A stretch of DNA of 64,000 nucleotides. Origin: Cohnella zeiphila. GTDB taxonomy: Bacteria; Bacillota; Bacilli; Paenibacillales; Paenibacillaceae. The notes under the pieces are model-generated. The model had not been told where the DNA came from. It worked only from the letters and a program-made list of their open reading frames with translations, and did not search any database. The stretch covers positions 1 through 64,000 of the forward strand of contig NZ_JACJVO010000034.1 of assembly GCF_014212055.1 (NCBI RefSeq). The letters are read 5' to 3'. The translations under genes and the position numbers were made by a program. Positions within the stretch are counted from its first letter, which is position 1, and every line of letters starts with the position of its first letter. Shown piece by piece: positions 35,377 through 43,387 of the stretch.

Positions 35377-36993
35377 TTATTTGACTTCGGCGTTCAGAAC
35401 GTTGATGGAGCCGTCCGGGAATACCTTGACGCCGCTCAGGTTCGATCGGCTGCCCGAGATGATTTGGTCCACGCCCATGAACATCCACGGAGCGTCCTGC
35501 CAGATCGTCTTCTGAATGTCGGCGTAGATCGACTTCGCTTTCTCCGGATCGGTCGCCTTGTTCGCGTCTTCGATCCACTTGTCGACATTGTCGTTCTTGT
35601 AATACGCCGTGTTGGAGCCGGCCGGCGGGAACATCGAGCTGCTGAACAGCCCTCTCGTCGCGCCGTCCGCGTCGCCGGAAGAAGGCGACCAGCTGACATA
35701 CCACATTTGGATCTTCGATTCTTCGGGCGTCTTCGCCGAGTTGATCATGTCGGACAGCGTGCCGCCTTCCATCGACTTCACGTCCAGCTTGACGCCGATC
35801 TGCGCCAGCTGCTGTTGAATGAACTGCATGCCCTTGATCGTCTCGGAGTCGTTCTCGCCCCAGATCTCGGCATTGAAGCCGTTCGGATAGCCGGCATCGG
35901 CCAGCAATTGCTTCGCTTTCTCCGGATCGTAATCGTAACCCGGCTGTTCGGAATAGTACTGCGTTTTCGAAGACATCGTGGAATTCAGCTTGACGCCCAG
36001 TCCCGACTTGACGACCTTGATATAGGCATCCTTGTCGATGGCGTAGTTGAGCGCTTGGCGCACCTTGACGTCGTCAAACGGCTTTTTGGTCGTGTTCAGC
36101 GTCACGTAGCGAACGATCGTCGATTCGGTCTTGTCGATCGTGATGTTCTTGTCCCCTTCGACCTGGGACACTTGTTCGGTCGGCATCGGATAGATGAAGT
36201 CCGCTTCGCCGGTCTTCAGCATCGCGATCCGGGAGCCGTTCTCCGGCACCGAACGGAACGTGACGCTCGCTACCTTCGGCAGGCCTTGCTGCCAGTAGTT
36301 CGGGTTCTTCTCCACCACGAGACGGTCGCCCTGCGTCCAATCCTTGAACACGAACGGGCCCGTGCCGACCGGCTTCTTCGCGATGTCGGCTCCCTCTTCC
36401 TGGATCGCCTTCGGGCTGATCATGCCGGCCATCGCGACCTTGTTCAGGAACGCGTTATACGGCTCGCTGAGCGTGAAGACGACGGTCTTGTCGTCGGGAG
36501 TCTCGACCTTGGCCACTTTCAGGAAGCTCTTGCGCAATCTCAGGTTGTTCTTCTCGTCGAGGATGCGGTCGATGTTCGCCTTGACCGCCGCCGAATTGAA
36601 GTCGGTGCCGTCATGGAACTTGACGTTGTCGCGCAGCGTGAACGTATAGGTCAGGCCGTCGTCGCTGATCTTATAGTCCGAGGCGAGTACGGGAATCAGG
36701 TTCATGTTCTCGTCGAAGCCCAGCAGCCCTTCGTACATCGTGCGGGCCGCGCTGATCGAATGCGTGTCGCTGGCGTTATGCGGGTCCAGCGTGATGATGT
36801 TCGTGTTGATCGCGATCGTGATTCCTTTGCCGCTTGCGCCCGAGCTTGTCTCTGTCGTCTGGCTCGGGGATGCGGACGAGCTTCCGCCGCTTGCCGCGCC
36901 GTTGTTGTTCGAATTGCTTCCGCAGCCCGCGGCGATGACCGCCACGATGACCAGCAGCATAAACGACAGCCAGAACTTCCTCTTCGTCTTCAA
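35377..36993 (-). CDS. oligopeptide-binding lipoprotein of ABC transporter (family 5)
   Basis: A protein of 538 residues. The lipobox VIAAGC is followed by a Ser/Gly/Asn linker and a solute-binding family-5 domain. That domain has LASDYKISDDGLTYTFTLRD, NVKFHDGTDFNSAAVKANID, KPVGTGPFVFKDW, and VRQALNYAIDKDAYIK. It captures peptides outside the cell. The start is set at TTG 36993, 8 bases after GAGGAG; GTG 37002 is the alternative but too close to the ribosome site. It precedes the permease genes and follows the asparaginase gene by 92 bp. Confidence 0.94.
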   Translation of the reverse strand: MKTKRKFWLSFMLLVIVAVIAAGCGSNSNNNGAASGGSSSASPSQTTETSSGASGKGITIAINTNIITLDPHNASDTHSISAARTMYEGLLGFDENMNLIPVLASDYKISDDGLTYTFTLRDNVKFHDGTDFNSAAVKANIDRILDEKNNLRLRKSFLKVAKVETPDDKTVVFTLSEPYNAFLNKVAMAGMISPKAIQEEGADIAKKPVGTGPFVFKDWTQGDRLVVEKNPNYWQQGLPKVASVTFRSVPENGSRIAMLKTGEADFIYPMPTEQVSQVEGDKNITIDKTESTIVRYVTLNTTKKPFDDVKVRQALNYAIDKDAYIKVVKSGLGVKLNSTMSSKTQYYSEQPGYDYDPEKAKQLLADAGYPNGFNAEIWGENDSETIKGMQFIQQQLAQIGVKLDVKSMEGGTLSDMINSAKTPEESKIQMWYVSWSPSSGDADGATRGLFSSSMFPPAGSNTAYYKNDNVDKWIEDANKATDPEKAKSIYADIQKTIWQDAPWMFMGVDQIISGSRSNLSGVKVFPDGSINVLNAEVK

Positions 36994-37085
36994 ACCCAAC
37001 ACTCCTCTTCATGATGATTATTAGAATAGCTCCTCGTCTGCCTTCCCTGGGACGATTAGGAGGTTACTCCCGCAGTTTGCCTTCT

Positions 37086-38090
37086 TCAGCCTTCCCACTG
37101 GAAAACGGCTCTTCGTTCGCCTACCGGCGTGCCGCCGTCATTGCGAATCTCGTTCGGAACAAGCGCGTACAGCCGGTCGATCGTCTCCCGATTGCCGTAG
37201 CCGAGCAGCTCCAGAATCGAAGCGATGATGCAGGGCCAGACCAGCTCGGAGCCGTCGGACACCTTGAGCGCGATTCCGATTCGCTCCTTGCGAAGCCCGA
37301 TGCCGTAAACGCCTTTGGCTCCGCCCTTGGCCGCCAGATTGTCGTCCTTCAGCAGCGCCGAGCAGACGAATTGCCGATCCGCGATCATGTCCGGATGATC
37401 GTTCATTCGCTTCGCGATCTCGGCGGCCGCTTCCCTCGTATCGGCGTCTTCGATCCGATCGGGACAAGCCAGCTTCAGGTAAGAGAGCGCGATGTTGCGC
37501 AGGGGAAGCGCGAAGATCGGCAGCCCGCAGCCGTCGATGCCGGACGCGATCGATTCCTTCGGAACTTCCGAGAGGCGAGCCAGCGCTTCTACGATCTCTT
37601 GCTGAACCGGGTGTTCGGGCTCGTAATAGGTCTTGACGTCCCAGCCCATGTGCTTGCTAAGGCCCATCAGCCCGGCGTGCTTGCCGGAGCAGTTATGGAA
37701 CAGTCTGCGCTTCGGCTCGCGGTTGCGAATCCGCTCGGCCTTGGCGTCCTCGTTCAGAGGGTAGCTCGCGCAGCAGTGGAGATCGTCCTCGCTCAGCCCC
37801 ATTTTCCGAAACATCGATTCCAGCGCTTCGATATGATAAGCTTCGCCCCGGTGCGAAGCGGCGAACATCGCGGTCTCCGGTCCCGTCAGCCCGTATACTT
37901 GGTCGATGCGCCGCTTCATCGCGGGAATCGCCTGAAACGGCTTGGCGGCGGAACGCAGGAACGTCAGATGCTCCGGGTCGCCCGCCCGGTACAGGACGCG
38001 GCCCTGCTCGTCCACGACGCAGACCGCGCCGTAATGCACGTTCTCCAGCACGCCGCCCCGGAATTCTTCCACCAGCTTCGTAAATCCCAT
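37086..38090 (-). CDS. L-asparaginase II-type protein
   Basis: A protein of 334 residues of the asparaginase-II (Rhizobium etli ReAV-like) family, unrelated to E. coli type asparaginases. Visible family elements are RSAAKPFQAIPA, FAASHRGEAYHIEALESMFR, HNCSGKHAGLMGLSKHMGWD (Ser and Lys of the active site plus the metal-binding Cys region) and GIDGCGLPIFALPL. It is cytoplasmic. It sits 27 bp after the ROK repressor and before the peptide importer, so it may deamidate asparagine or a related amide released from imported peptides. A glycosylasparagine substrate is an attractive but unproven alternative. Confidence 0.88.
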   Translation of the reverse strand: MGFTKLVEEFRGGVLENVHYGAVCVVDEQGRVLYRAGDPEHLTFLRSAAKPFQAIPAMKRRIDQVYGLTGPETAMFAASHRGEAYHIEALESMFRKMGLSEDDLHCCASYPLNEDAKAERIRNREPKRRLFHNCSGKHAGLMGLSKHMGWDVKTYYEPEHPVQQEIVEALARLSEVPKESIASGIDGCGLPIFALPLRNIALSYLKLACPDRIEDADTREAAAEIAKRMNDHPDMIADRQFVCSALLKDDNLAAKGGAKGVYGIGLRKERIGIALKVSDGSELVWPCIIASILELLGYGNRETIDRLYALVPNEIRNDGGTPVGERRAVFQWEG

Positions 38091-38117
38091 GGCCTTGCCT
38101 CCCCCGTGATAAGCTCT

Positions 38118-39275
38118 CTATTCCAAGGCGAAAAAACGATTTTGCGACAGCAGTCCCGATCCGATCATGACGCCTCTCTCGTCCAACTGGGAACGAAGGA
38201 AGGAGAACGAGCCGCGAAGCGGCATCCAGACATAGCGCGACAAGTACAGCTGCTGAACTTCGTCGTAAATCTCTGGGAATTTGTCTACCAGCTCGCCGCT
38301 CAGAATGACGCTGTCGGGGTTGTACATGCAGACGACGTTGTTGATCGTGATGGCCATGTACATGAACGCCCGCTCGATCAGGTGAACCGCCCAATGCTCT
38401 CCCGCCCGCCTCGCTTCGAACAGCTCTTCGATGGTGCCGACCGGGCGGATGCGATTGGCTTCCGCGAGCAAAGAGTTGATGTTGATATACGTCTGCAGGC
38501 AGCCGGCCTTGCCGCATTCGCACATCATGCCGCTCGGATCGACCGTCGTATGCCCGATCTCCCCGGCGCTGTTCATGACGCCGCGATAAATCTCTCCTTC
38601 GAGAATAATCGCGGAGCCGACGCCGTGGCCGAAGCCCAGCAGCGCGGTACGGGTCGATCCGGCCGCCGCCCCTTTCAGATGCTCGGCGAGCGCCCTTACC
38701 TTCAGCTCATTGTCGACCGCGATCTCGTAGCCGGTCACTTCCTTCAGCTTCTCGGCCAGCGGAACGTCCTTCCAGCCGAGCTGAACGGAGAAGACGACGA
38801 CGCCTTCGTCATTGTTCACGATGCCCGGAAGGCCGACGCCGATGCCGACGATGCGAGTCATGTCGATCGATTCCCGCTTAGCCAGCCCATCGATCGCTTC
38901 GCCGATCCGGACGATCGTCCGGTCCGGGCTCTCGTCGGGCGTCCGATCGAATTTGCCGCTGGCGACCAGCTTGCCTTGGAGATCGACGATCCCGACGCTC
39001 ATCACGCTGCGGTCCAGCTCGACGCCGACGGAGAGAACCGAGGCATTCGCCATGCCCAGCAGCGTCGACTTCCGGCCCAGCCCTCCCGAGATCTGGTCCG
39101 AGTTCCGCAAGTAGCCCTGCTCCGTGAGCTCCCCGACGATCCGGCTTATCGTCGTCGGACTCATGCCGGTCATCTTGGCGATCGTAGCGCGCGAGATCGG
39201 CTGATGGTTTTTGATAATTTCGAACACCGTAAGCTTGTTCTGCTTCCGCATAAACCCTTGATCGTGCTTCTCCAT
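38118..39275 (-). CDS. ROK-family transcriptional repressor (NagC/XylR-type)
   Basis: A protein of 385 residues. An N-terminal winged helix (LTVFEIIKNHQPISRATIAK, then MTGMSPTTISRIVGELTEQG) is fused to a ROK sugar-binding domain with the zinc-type motif CECGKAGCLQTY. Such proteins respond to a sugar or amino-sugar ligand. It is the first gene of the ten-gene unit that runs to 28023, and two dyads lie directly upstream. The start is ATG 39275 with GGGAG at good spacing; ATG 39281 touches the ribosome site. Confidence 0.91.
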   Translation of the reverse strand: MEKHDQGFMRKQNKLTVFEIIKNHQPISRATIAKMTGMSPTTISRIVGELTEQGYLRNSDQISGGLGRKSTLLGMANASVLSVGVELDRSVMSVGIVDLQGKLVASGKFDRTPDESPDRTIVRIGEAIDGLAKRESIDMTRIVGIGVGLPGIVNNDEGVVVFSVQLGWKDVPLAEKLKEVTGYEIAVDNELKVRALAEHLKGAAAGSTRTALLGFGHGVGSAIILEGEIYRGVMNSAGEIGHTTVDPSGMMCECGKAGCLQTYININSLLAEANRIRPVGTIEELFEARRAGEHWAVHLIERAFMYMAITINNVVCMYNPDSVILSGELVDKFPEIYDEVQQLYLSRYVWMPLRGSFSFLRSQLDERGVMIGSGLLSQNRFFALE

Positions 39276-39286
39276 AGGCATCTCCC

Positions 39287-39315
39287 AATTAATTTCACCA
39301 GTGTAGAAATTAATT
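39287..39315. promoter_or_regulatory. candidate operator of the ROK repressor
   Basis: Perfect 10-bp arms AATTAATTTC (39287-39296) and GAAATTAATT (39306-39315) are separated by 9 bp, just before the ribosome site. AT-rich dyads of this size are typical of XylR/NagC-type operators. Binding by the neighbouring repressor is inferred. Confidence 0.65.
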
Positions 39316-39402
39316 CCTTAAACAACACTAATACCAGAAATAACCCGCAATTATCGACAAGTTCGGTGCGAAAAACCTCTTATTTTCTCCATTGATGATA
39401 TT

Positions 39403-39443
39403 ATATTAAAGACAAATTACAGTAGTGTCAATATAGGTGACAC
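39403..39443 (-). promoter_or_regulatory. promoter of the ROK operon with overlapping dyad
   Basis: On the minus strand, TTGACA (39426-39431) and TAATAT (39403-39408) are 17 bp apart. A dyad GTGTCA-ATATAGG-TGACAC (39425-39443) overlaps the -35 box, so a bound factor would block RNA polymerase. The remaining gene-free stretch to 39628 shows no further gene or clear terminator for the tmrB homologue. Confidence 0.65.
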
Positions 39444-39628
39444 AGTTTTCGACAAAAAAAGTTGGGCCGACTTAGGAATGCGTTTCCATTTGGGTGTTCG
39501 AGGAATGGATTTACCGAGGATTTATATTAATTGACGTAAACCTAACACGAAAGTGCAAAGAGCTTGAAGGGGACACGACGGCGGAGCCGCAGACAGGGGC
39601 GGCAGGCGCTGCCGTGTCAGCTTTGATG

Positions 39629-40222
39629 CTATGGGAAAAAGCGAATATGCCGGATCTGGGTCAGGATCCGGTCTTTGAATCGGGCCAGTCCGCTCCGGCG
39701 GTCCGGCTGCAGATCCAGCCCGAGACGCGCCGCGATCGTCTCCGCCACGGCGGGAATCGTCAGGTCGTCCGTCTGCAGATGATCGCGGAACGCTTCGTCG
39801 GCAAGCCCCTCGATGCAGCGGTCGATCTGCCGAACCGCCCAGCTGTTCCGCTCTCCCCGCGAACGCAGCCGCCGCAGCAGCGTCTCCTTCGTCACGCACA
39901 GCGCGAAGTGTTGAACGACGACGCCATCCGCCCGGAGGCGGCCGACAATCTCAGCGAAGTACGCGGGGCTGACGACCGTCATCGGAACGATCAGCGTGCC
40001 CCCGTACTCTTGGTCGAGATATTTCAGGAACGCGTAATTGATCTCGCGCCACATCCGGTAGTCCTGGAAGTCCGGCCGCGCCGCTTCCTTCGGCACGTTC
40101 TTGCGAATGTAATAGCCGGCGTTCTCCGGATCGAACACATGTGAATTCGGCAATCTGCGATGCAGCTCGTACGCCGTCTGCGTCTTGCCCGCTCCGAAAG
40201 CTCCGTTCAGCCAAATGATCAA
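39629..40222 (-). CDS. tmrB: TmrB-like ATP-binding tunicamycin-resistance protein
   Basis: A protein of 197 residues, the same length as Bacillus subtilis TmrB as I recall it, and similar throughout. It starts with LIIWLNGAFGAGKTQTA (P-loop GAFGAGKT), then MWREINYAFLKYLDQEYGGT, LIVPMTVVSPAYFAEIVGRL, KETLLRRLRSRGERNSWA and RQIDRCIEGL. TmrB binds tunicamycin, probably at the membrane, and relieves its block on cell-wall and teichoic acid synthesis. The start is TTG 40222, 7 bases after GGAGGGG, which matches the known N-terminus; the frame upstream is open but unneeded. Monocistronic. Confidence 0.9.
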   Translation of the reverse strand: MIIWLNGAFGAGKTQTAYELHRRLPNSHVFDPENAGYYIRKNVPKEAARPDFQDYRMWREINYAFLKYLDQEYGGTLIVPMTVVSPAYFAEIVGRLRADGVVVQHFALCVTKETLLRRLRSRGERNSWAVRQIDRCIEGLADEAFRDHLQTDDLTIPAVAETIAARLGLDLQPDRRSGLARFKDRILTQIRHIRFFP

Positions 40223-40271
40223 GCCGCTTCCCCTCCGCAGCCGGCCGCTCAAGCGGCCGTCCTGATCTAAA

Positions 40272-40298
40272 CAAAAACCCCGAACGCGAGGTTCGGGG
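40272..40298 (-). terminator. terminator of the SnoaL-like gene pair
   Basis: CCCCGAAC and GTTCGGGG (40278-40298) enclose GCGAG, with TTTTT following on the minus strand. It lies 57 bp past the end of the second SnoaL-like gene. Confidence 0.8.
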
Positions 40299-40355
40299 CG
40301 ATTCGCTTAAACGATTAGACGTTCGAAAACGGGGCCGGTTGCGTGCCGGGTTCTC

Positions 40356-40757
40356 TTATCGTCCCTTGATCTGGCTCCACATCGTCACCATGTCGATCCA
40401 GCCGCGGTGCTCGGCGATCTTGCCGTCCACGAGCTGATACTGGCGGTACAAAGTGACGTCGATCGTGTTGCCCGTCGGCTCGGTCCCGAAGAATATTCCT
40501 CGATGCGTCCCCTTTACCGTCATCCGAACCAGCACTTTGTCGTCCTTGGCGATCACATCCTCCACCGCATATTGCTTATCGGGGAACGCCTCCAGGATTT
40601 TGGCGGCAAACTGCTTGAGCCCGTCGCGGGACTGGTACGAAAGCTCCCGGTAATCGTCCGTCAAATAAGCGTCGAGGCAGTCCAAGTCGTTGCGGTTCCA
40701 GAAATCTTTCACAAACGCGAGCACCGTATCCTTGTTTTGCCGTTCCGTCGCATTCAT
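40356..40757 (-). CDS. SnoaL-like (NTF2-fold) ester-cyclase family protein
   Basis: A protein of 133 residues with the NTF2-fold polyketide-cyclase/SnoaL pattern: NKDTVLAFVKDFWNRNDLDC, YLTDDYRELS, VEDVIAKDDKVLVRMTVKGT and HRGWIDMVTMWSQI. These proteins bind small hydrophobic molecules, some as cyclases or isomerases. It is a tandem paralogue of the gene 38 bp upstream. AAGGAG precedes ATG 40757. Confidence 0.85.
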   Translation of the reverse strand: MNATERQNKDTVLAFVKDFWNRNDLDCLDAYLTDDYRELSYQSRDGLKQFAAKILEAFPDKQYAVEDVIAKDDKVLVRMTVKGTHRGIFFGTEPTGNTIDVTLYRQYQLVDGKIAEHRGWIDMVTMWSQIKGR

Positions 40758-40795
40758 GCGCTAGCATCTCCTTTTCAAATAAGAATCGAATGGGA

Positions 40796-41140
40796 TCAAG
40801 CCTGAAGCTGGGGCAGAAGCGTTCCGGTATCGAACCAGCCGCGCTGGCTGACCGTCTGGCCGTCCAAGAAGCGAAATTCCCGGAATTGCGTAATACGGAC
40901 GGTCTTGCCGGTGGGCGGATGGCCCGCGAACGTTCCCGTGTGCGTGCCCGTGATGATGATCCGTGCCGTCGCTTTGTCCTCTTCCGCAAACACGTCCTCC
41001 AGCTCATAGCTGCGGTCCGAGAAAGCCTCCCCGATCTGGCCGGAGAAAAATTGATCCGTGGACTCCAGCTTCCCGTCGTTCCATAAAGCTTCGATAAAAG
41101 CGCCGACCGTTTCCGCGTTTTGCCGTTCTTTGGTTTTCAT
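40796..41140 (-). CDS. SnoaL-like protein, shortened paralogue
   Basis: A protein of 114 residues, clearly related to the downstream 133-residue protein (RQNAETVGAFIEALWNDGKL, YELEDVFAEEDKATARIIIT, QRGWFDTGTLLPQL). It lacks about 18 residues in the region after the first helices. The reading frame is intact and NTF2-fold proteins vary there, so it may be functional. A GTTACC dyad lies 26 bp before its start, so it probably has its own regulated promoter. Confidence 0.83.
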   Translation of the reverse strand: MKTKERQNAETVGAFIEALWNDGKLESTDQFFSGQIGEAFSDRSYELEDVFAEEDKATARIIITGTHTGTFAGHPPTGKTVRITQFREFRFLDGQTVSQRGWFDTGTLLPQLQA

Positions 41141-41165
41141 CGCGATTCATCTCCTCTTTATTAAT

Positions 41166-41181
41166 GTTACCATTAGGTAAC
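41166..41181. promoter_or_regulatory. candidate ArsR-type operator, copy 1
   Basis: A perfect dyad GTTACC-ATTA-GGTAAC lies between the FMN reductase end and the start of the SnoaL-like pair. The same GTTACCATTA core recurs at 41910-41925 beside the ArsR-SRPBCC gene. Confidence 0.6.
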
Positions 41182-41214
41182 CTATTAGTTAAAAAAATAA
41201 GACATTTCTCGCCG

Positions 41215-41763
41215 TCAGATCGCTTCCGCGGCCAGAGGAGCGAGCGCCCGAGCCATATCCGTCAATTCCTTGACCGCTCCCTCGATCCTGATGCTCACTC
41301 CTTCGTCGGCCGGAGCGCCGTCCGGCCCGAACGCGTTGGAACCGTAGCCGATGGAGATCCATTCCGGGCAATTGACGCCGTGAAGTCCGCGAACGATCCC
41401 TTGCAGATGCTGCAGCGAGCCGAATCCGATCGGGCCTCCGGCGGAGCTGACGGAGAGTACCGGCTTTCCTTTGACCAGGCCGATGTCCAGATAATCCAAG
41501 GCGTTCTTGAGCGTTCCCGACACGGAGTTGTGGTACTCGGGAGTCGCAAGAATCAGGCCGTCCGCATCCTCTACGGCTTGACGCAGGGTCAGAGCGTTCG
41601 GGTGGATGGCGTCATCGGGCGAGTACAACGGGAGCGGCAGTTCAGCCAATTCTACGAAAGCGACTTCAATGTTCCGGGAGGCGAGCACGCGTTCGACGTA
41701 CCGGAGCAGAATCGTGCTCGAAGCGTTTTTGCGATTGCTGCCTGCGATCAATGCCAATTTCAT
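41215..41763 (-). CDS. NADPH-dependent FMN reductase
   Basis: A protein of 182 residues with the flavodoxin-like fold of NADPH-dependent FMN/azo reductases. The FMN phosphate loop is AGSNRKNASST (about 7-17), the flavin contact region TPEYHNSVSGTLKNALDYLD and SSAGGPIGFGSLQHLQGIVR. It supplies reduced flavin or reduces quinones and azo compounds. ATG 41763 is chosen (AAAGGTG ahead); two ATG codons slightly upstream are too close to it. It is divergent from the ArsR-SRPBCC gene and precedes the SnoaL-like pair. Confidence 0.9.
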   Translation of the reverse strand: MKLALIAGSNRKNASSTILLRYVERVLASRNIEVAFVELAELPLPLYSPDDAIHPNALTLRQAVEDADGLILATPEYHNSVSGTLKNALDYLDIGLVKGKPVLSVSSAGGPIGFGSLQHLQGIVRGLHGVNCPEWISIGYGSNAFGPDGAPADEGVSIRIEGAVKELTDMARALAPLAAEAI

Positions 41764-41865
41764 TCGGGTCATCACCTTTCGTTTTTTTTGCGCCGTTTCG
41801 GCGTCCTTGCCGTATAGACAGATGTGCGGCCCGGCTGCCTCCGGCTGACAAGCCGGAAGTTTTGT

Positions 41866-41925
41866 GGTAACATGTGTCTATATGGTCACCTTTCATACCC
41901 TCATAATACGTTACCATTAAGTCAC
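41866..41925. promoter_or_regulatory. operator cluster between FMN reductase and ArsR-SRPBCC genes
   Basis: Three related sites lie in the divergent gap: GGTAAC at 41866-41871, GGTCACC at 41884-41890, and GTTACC-ATTA-AGTCAC at 41910-41925. The last matches the dyad at 41166-41181 except for two bases of one arm. Repressor identity is inferred from proximity. Confidence 0.55.
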
Positions 41926-41973
41926 GTGTCAAGAGACTTTATTGCGATCCTGGAGAGGGGAGATGAGACCGGG

Positions 41974-42741
41974 ATGGACAACGATATTTTCAAGGCGCTC
42001 GCCGACCCCAGCCGACGCACGCTGCTGGACCTGCTCCATGCGTCGGACGGCCGCTCGTTGAATGAATTATGCGCGCCGCTCGAGATGTCGAGGTTCGGCG
42101 TCATGAAGCATCTGAACATTCTGGAGGAAGCCGGCCTCATCACCACCCGCAAGGTAGGCCGGGAGAAGCTGCATTATCTCAACACGGTCCCCATTCGCCA
42201 GATTTACGAACGGTGGGTGAGCAAATTTTCCGAGCATTGGGCGATGGCCCTAACATCCCTTCAGGACGAATTGGAGAGTGAGACAAACGTGGCAAACCAT
42301 ACCCGGCACGTCAATCGCATCGCGATTAAGGCGACACCCGAGCAAGTATGGCAGGCGCTCACGGATCCGGACAAAACTTCGAAGTTCTGGTTCCATTGTT
42401 CCGTCCGGTCGACCTGGGAAGTCGGCGCCCCGTTCGAGCTTTGGTGCGTGGACGGCGAGAAGAAGGCGGAAGGCAAGATTCTCGCCTTGACCGCCCCGAA
42501 CCGGCTGGCGATGAGCTGGCGGTTTCTGGTCATCCCGGATGCCGCCGGCGACGCCCCGTCGCGCATAACCTGGGAGATCGATCCCCATGCCGAGCTCCCG
42601 GGCGTCACGCTCGTCACCGTCGTGCACGACGAATTCGAGAACGCCGCCCGCACGGCCGGCATTCTCGAGAACGGCTTGCCGATCGTCCTTTCCGGCATGA
42701 AAACCTTTCTGGAGACAGGCTCCACGCTGACCGGCGAGTAA
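41974..42741 (+). CDS. ArsR-type regulator fused to SRPBCC (AHSA1) domain
   Basis: A protein of 255 residues. The winged helix (residues 1-90: IFKALADPSRRTLLDLLHAS, LEMSRFGVMKHLNILEEAGL) is joined to an SRPBCC/AHSA1 ligand-binding domain (about 105-250: IAIKATPEQVWQALTDPDKT, SKFWFHCSVRSTWEVGAPFE). The hydrophobic pocket of SRPBCC domains suggests that a small hydrophobic compound relieves repression. It is divergent from the FMN reductase and SnoaL-like genes. The start is ATG 41974; the open frame upstream covers the promoter region. The ribosome site is only moderate. Confidence 0.87.
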   Translation: MDNDIFKALADPSRRTLLDLLHASDGRSLNELCAPLEMSRFGVMKHLNILEEAGLITTRKVGREKLHYLNTVPIRQIYERWVSKFSEHWAMALTSLQDELESETNVANHTRHVNRIAIKATPEQVWQALTDPDKTSKFWFHCSVRSTWEVGAPFELWCVDGEKKAEGKILALTAPNRLAMSWRFLVIPDAAGDAPSRITWEIDPHAELPGVTLVTVVHDEFENAARTAGILENGLPIVLSGMKTFLETGSTLTGE

Positions 42742-42746
42742 CGTAA

Positions 42747-42776
42747 GAAAGCCCCTTCCGGCCGGAAGGGGCTTTC
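42747..42776. terminator. bidirectional terminator, 30-bp perfect palindrome
   Basis: GAAAGCCCCTTCCGG and its complement abut without a loop. It lies between the convergent ArsR-SRPBCC gene and the GNAT gene, with A/T flanks on both strands. Confidence 0.85.
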
Positions 42777-42788
42777 GTTCGAAGGCGG

Positions 42789-43319
42789 CTATTGCGCGCC
42801 GATATGATACAGCACATGCCGGCGCAGCGGGCTGTCCGCCTCTACCCTCGGATGCTCGAAAAACCGCAGGAACCGCATCCCGACCTTGTTCATCACGTTC
42901 CAGGACGGACGGTTCAGCTCGGCCGTAAAGCTGTAGACGTCGCGAAATCCCAGCAATCCAAAGCCGTGTCGCAGACAAGCCTGCGCCCCTTCCGTCGCAT
43001 ACCCTTTGCCCCAGGCTTCCTTCTTCAATCGCCAACCGATCTCGGTGCACGGCGTGAAGTCCGCCTCGAACGCGGCCCGGTGAAAGCCGATGAACCCGAT
43101 AAACTCCCCGCTCTCCTTCGCTTCCGCGGCATACAGCCCGTATCCGCATTCCCGGAACTCGGAGAGAATCGAACGAAGGAAAGCTTCGGTCTCATCGCCG
43201 GTTAATCGTTTGGGAAAATACTTCATGACCTCTTCGTCGGCGTTCATCCGGCGGAATGGCTCCGCATCCGCCTCTTCCCAGTCGCGCAGCCGCAATCTCG
43301 GCGTCTCCAGATGGATCAT
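42789..43319 (-). CDS. GNAT acetyltransferase, RimJ/RimL type
   Basis: A protein of 176 residues. It starts MIHLETPRLRLRDWEEADAE and carries IGFIGFHRAAF, IGWRLKKEAWGKGYATEGAQ (the acetyl-CoA loop) and AELNRPSWNVMNKVGMRF, as in ribosomal-protein or small-molecule N-acetyltransferases. A substrate cannot be given. Confidence 0.92.
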   Translation of the reverse strand: MIHLETPRLRLRDWEEADAEPFRRMNADEEVMKYFPKRLTGDETEAFLRSILSEFRECGYGLYAAEAKESGEFIGFIGFHRAAFEADFTPCTEIGWRLKKEAWGKGYATEGAQACLRHGFGLLGFRDVYSFTAELNRPSWNVMNKVGMRFLRFFEHPRVEADSPLRRHVLYHIGAQ

Positions 43320-43387
43320 GCCCGCACCTCCGAAAGAGTTCTCAGGGAAAAAGAGCCCGTGTCATGCCGCGGTCATACCGGGCAGGA

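Noticed and set aside
33514..37014. Very long plus-strand open frame (over 1100 codons) opposite the peptide ABC genes
   Set aside because: It is the antisense shadow of G+C-rich codons. It crosses several well-supported minus-strand genes and its translation is Arg/Gln/His-rich without any domain.
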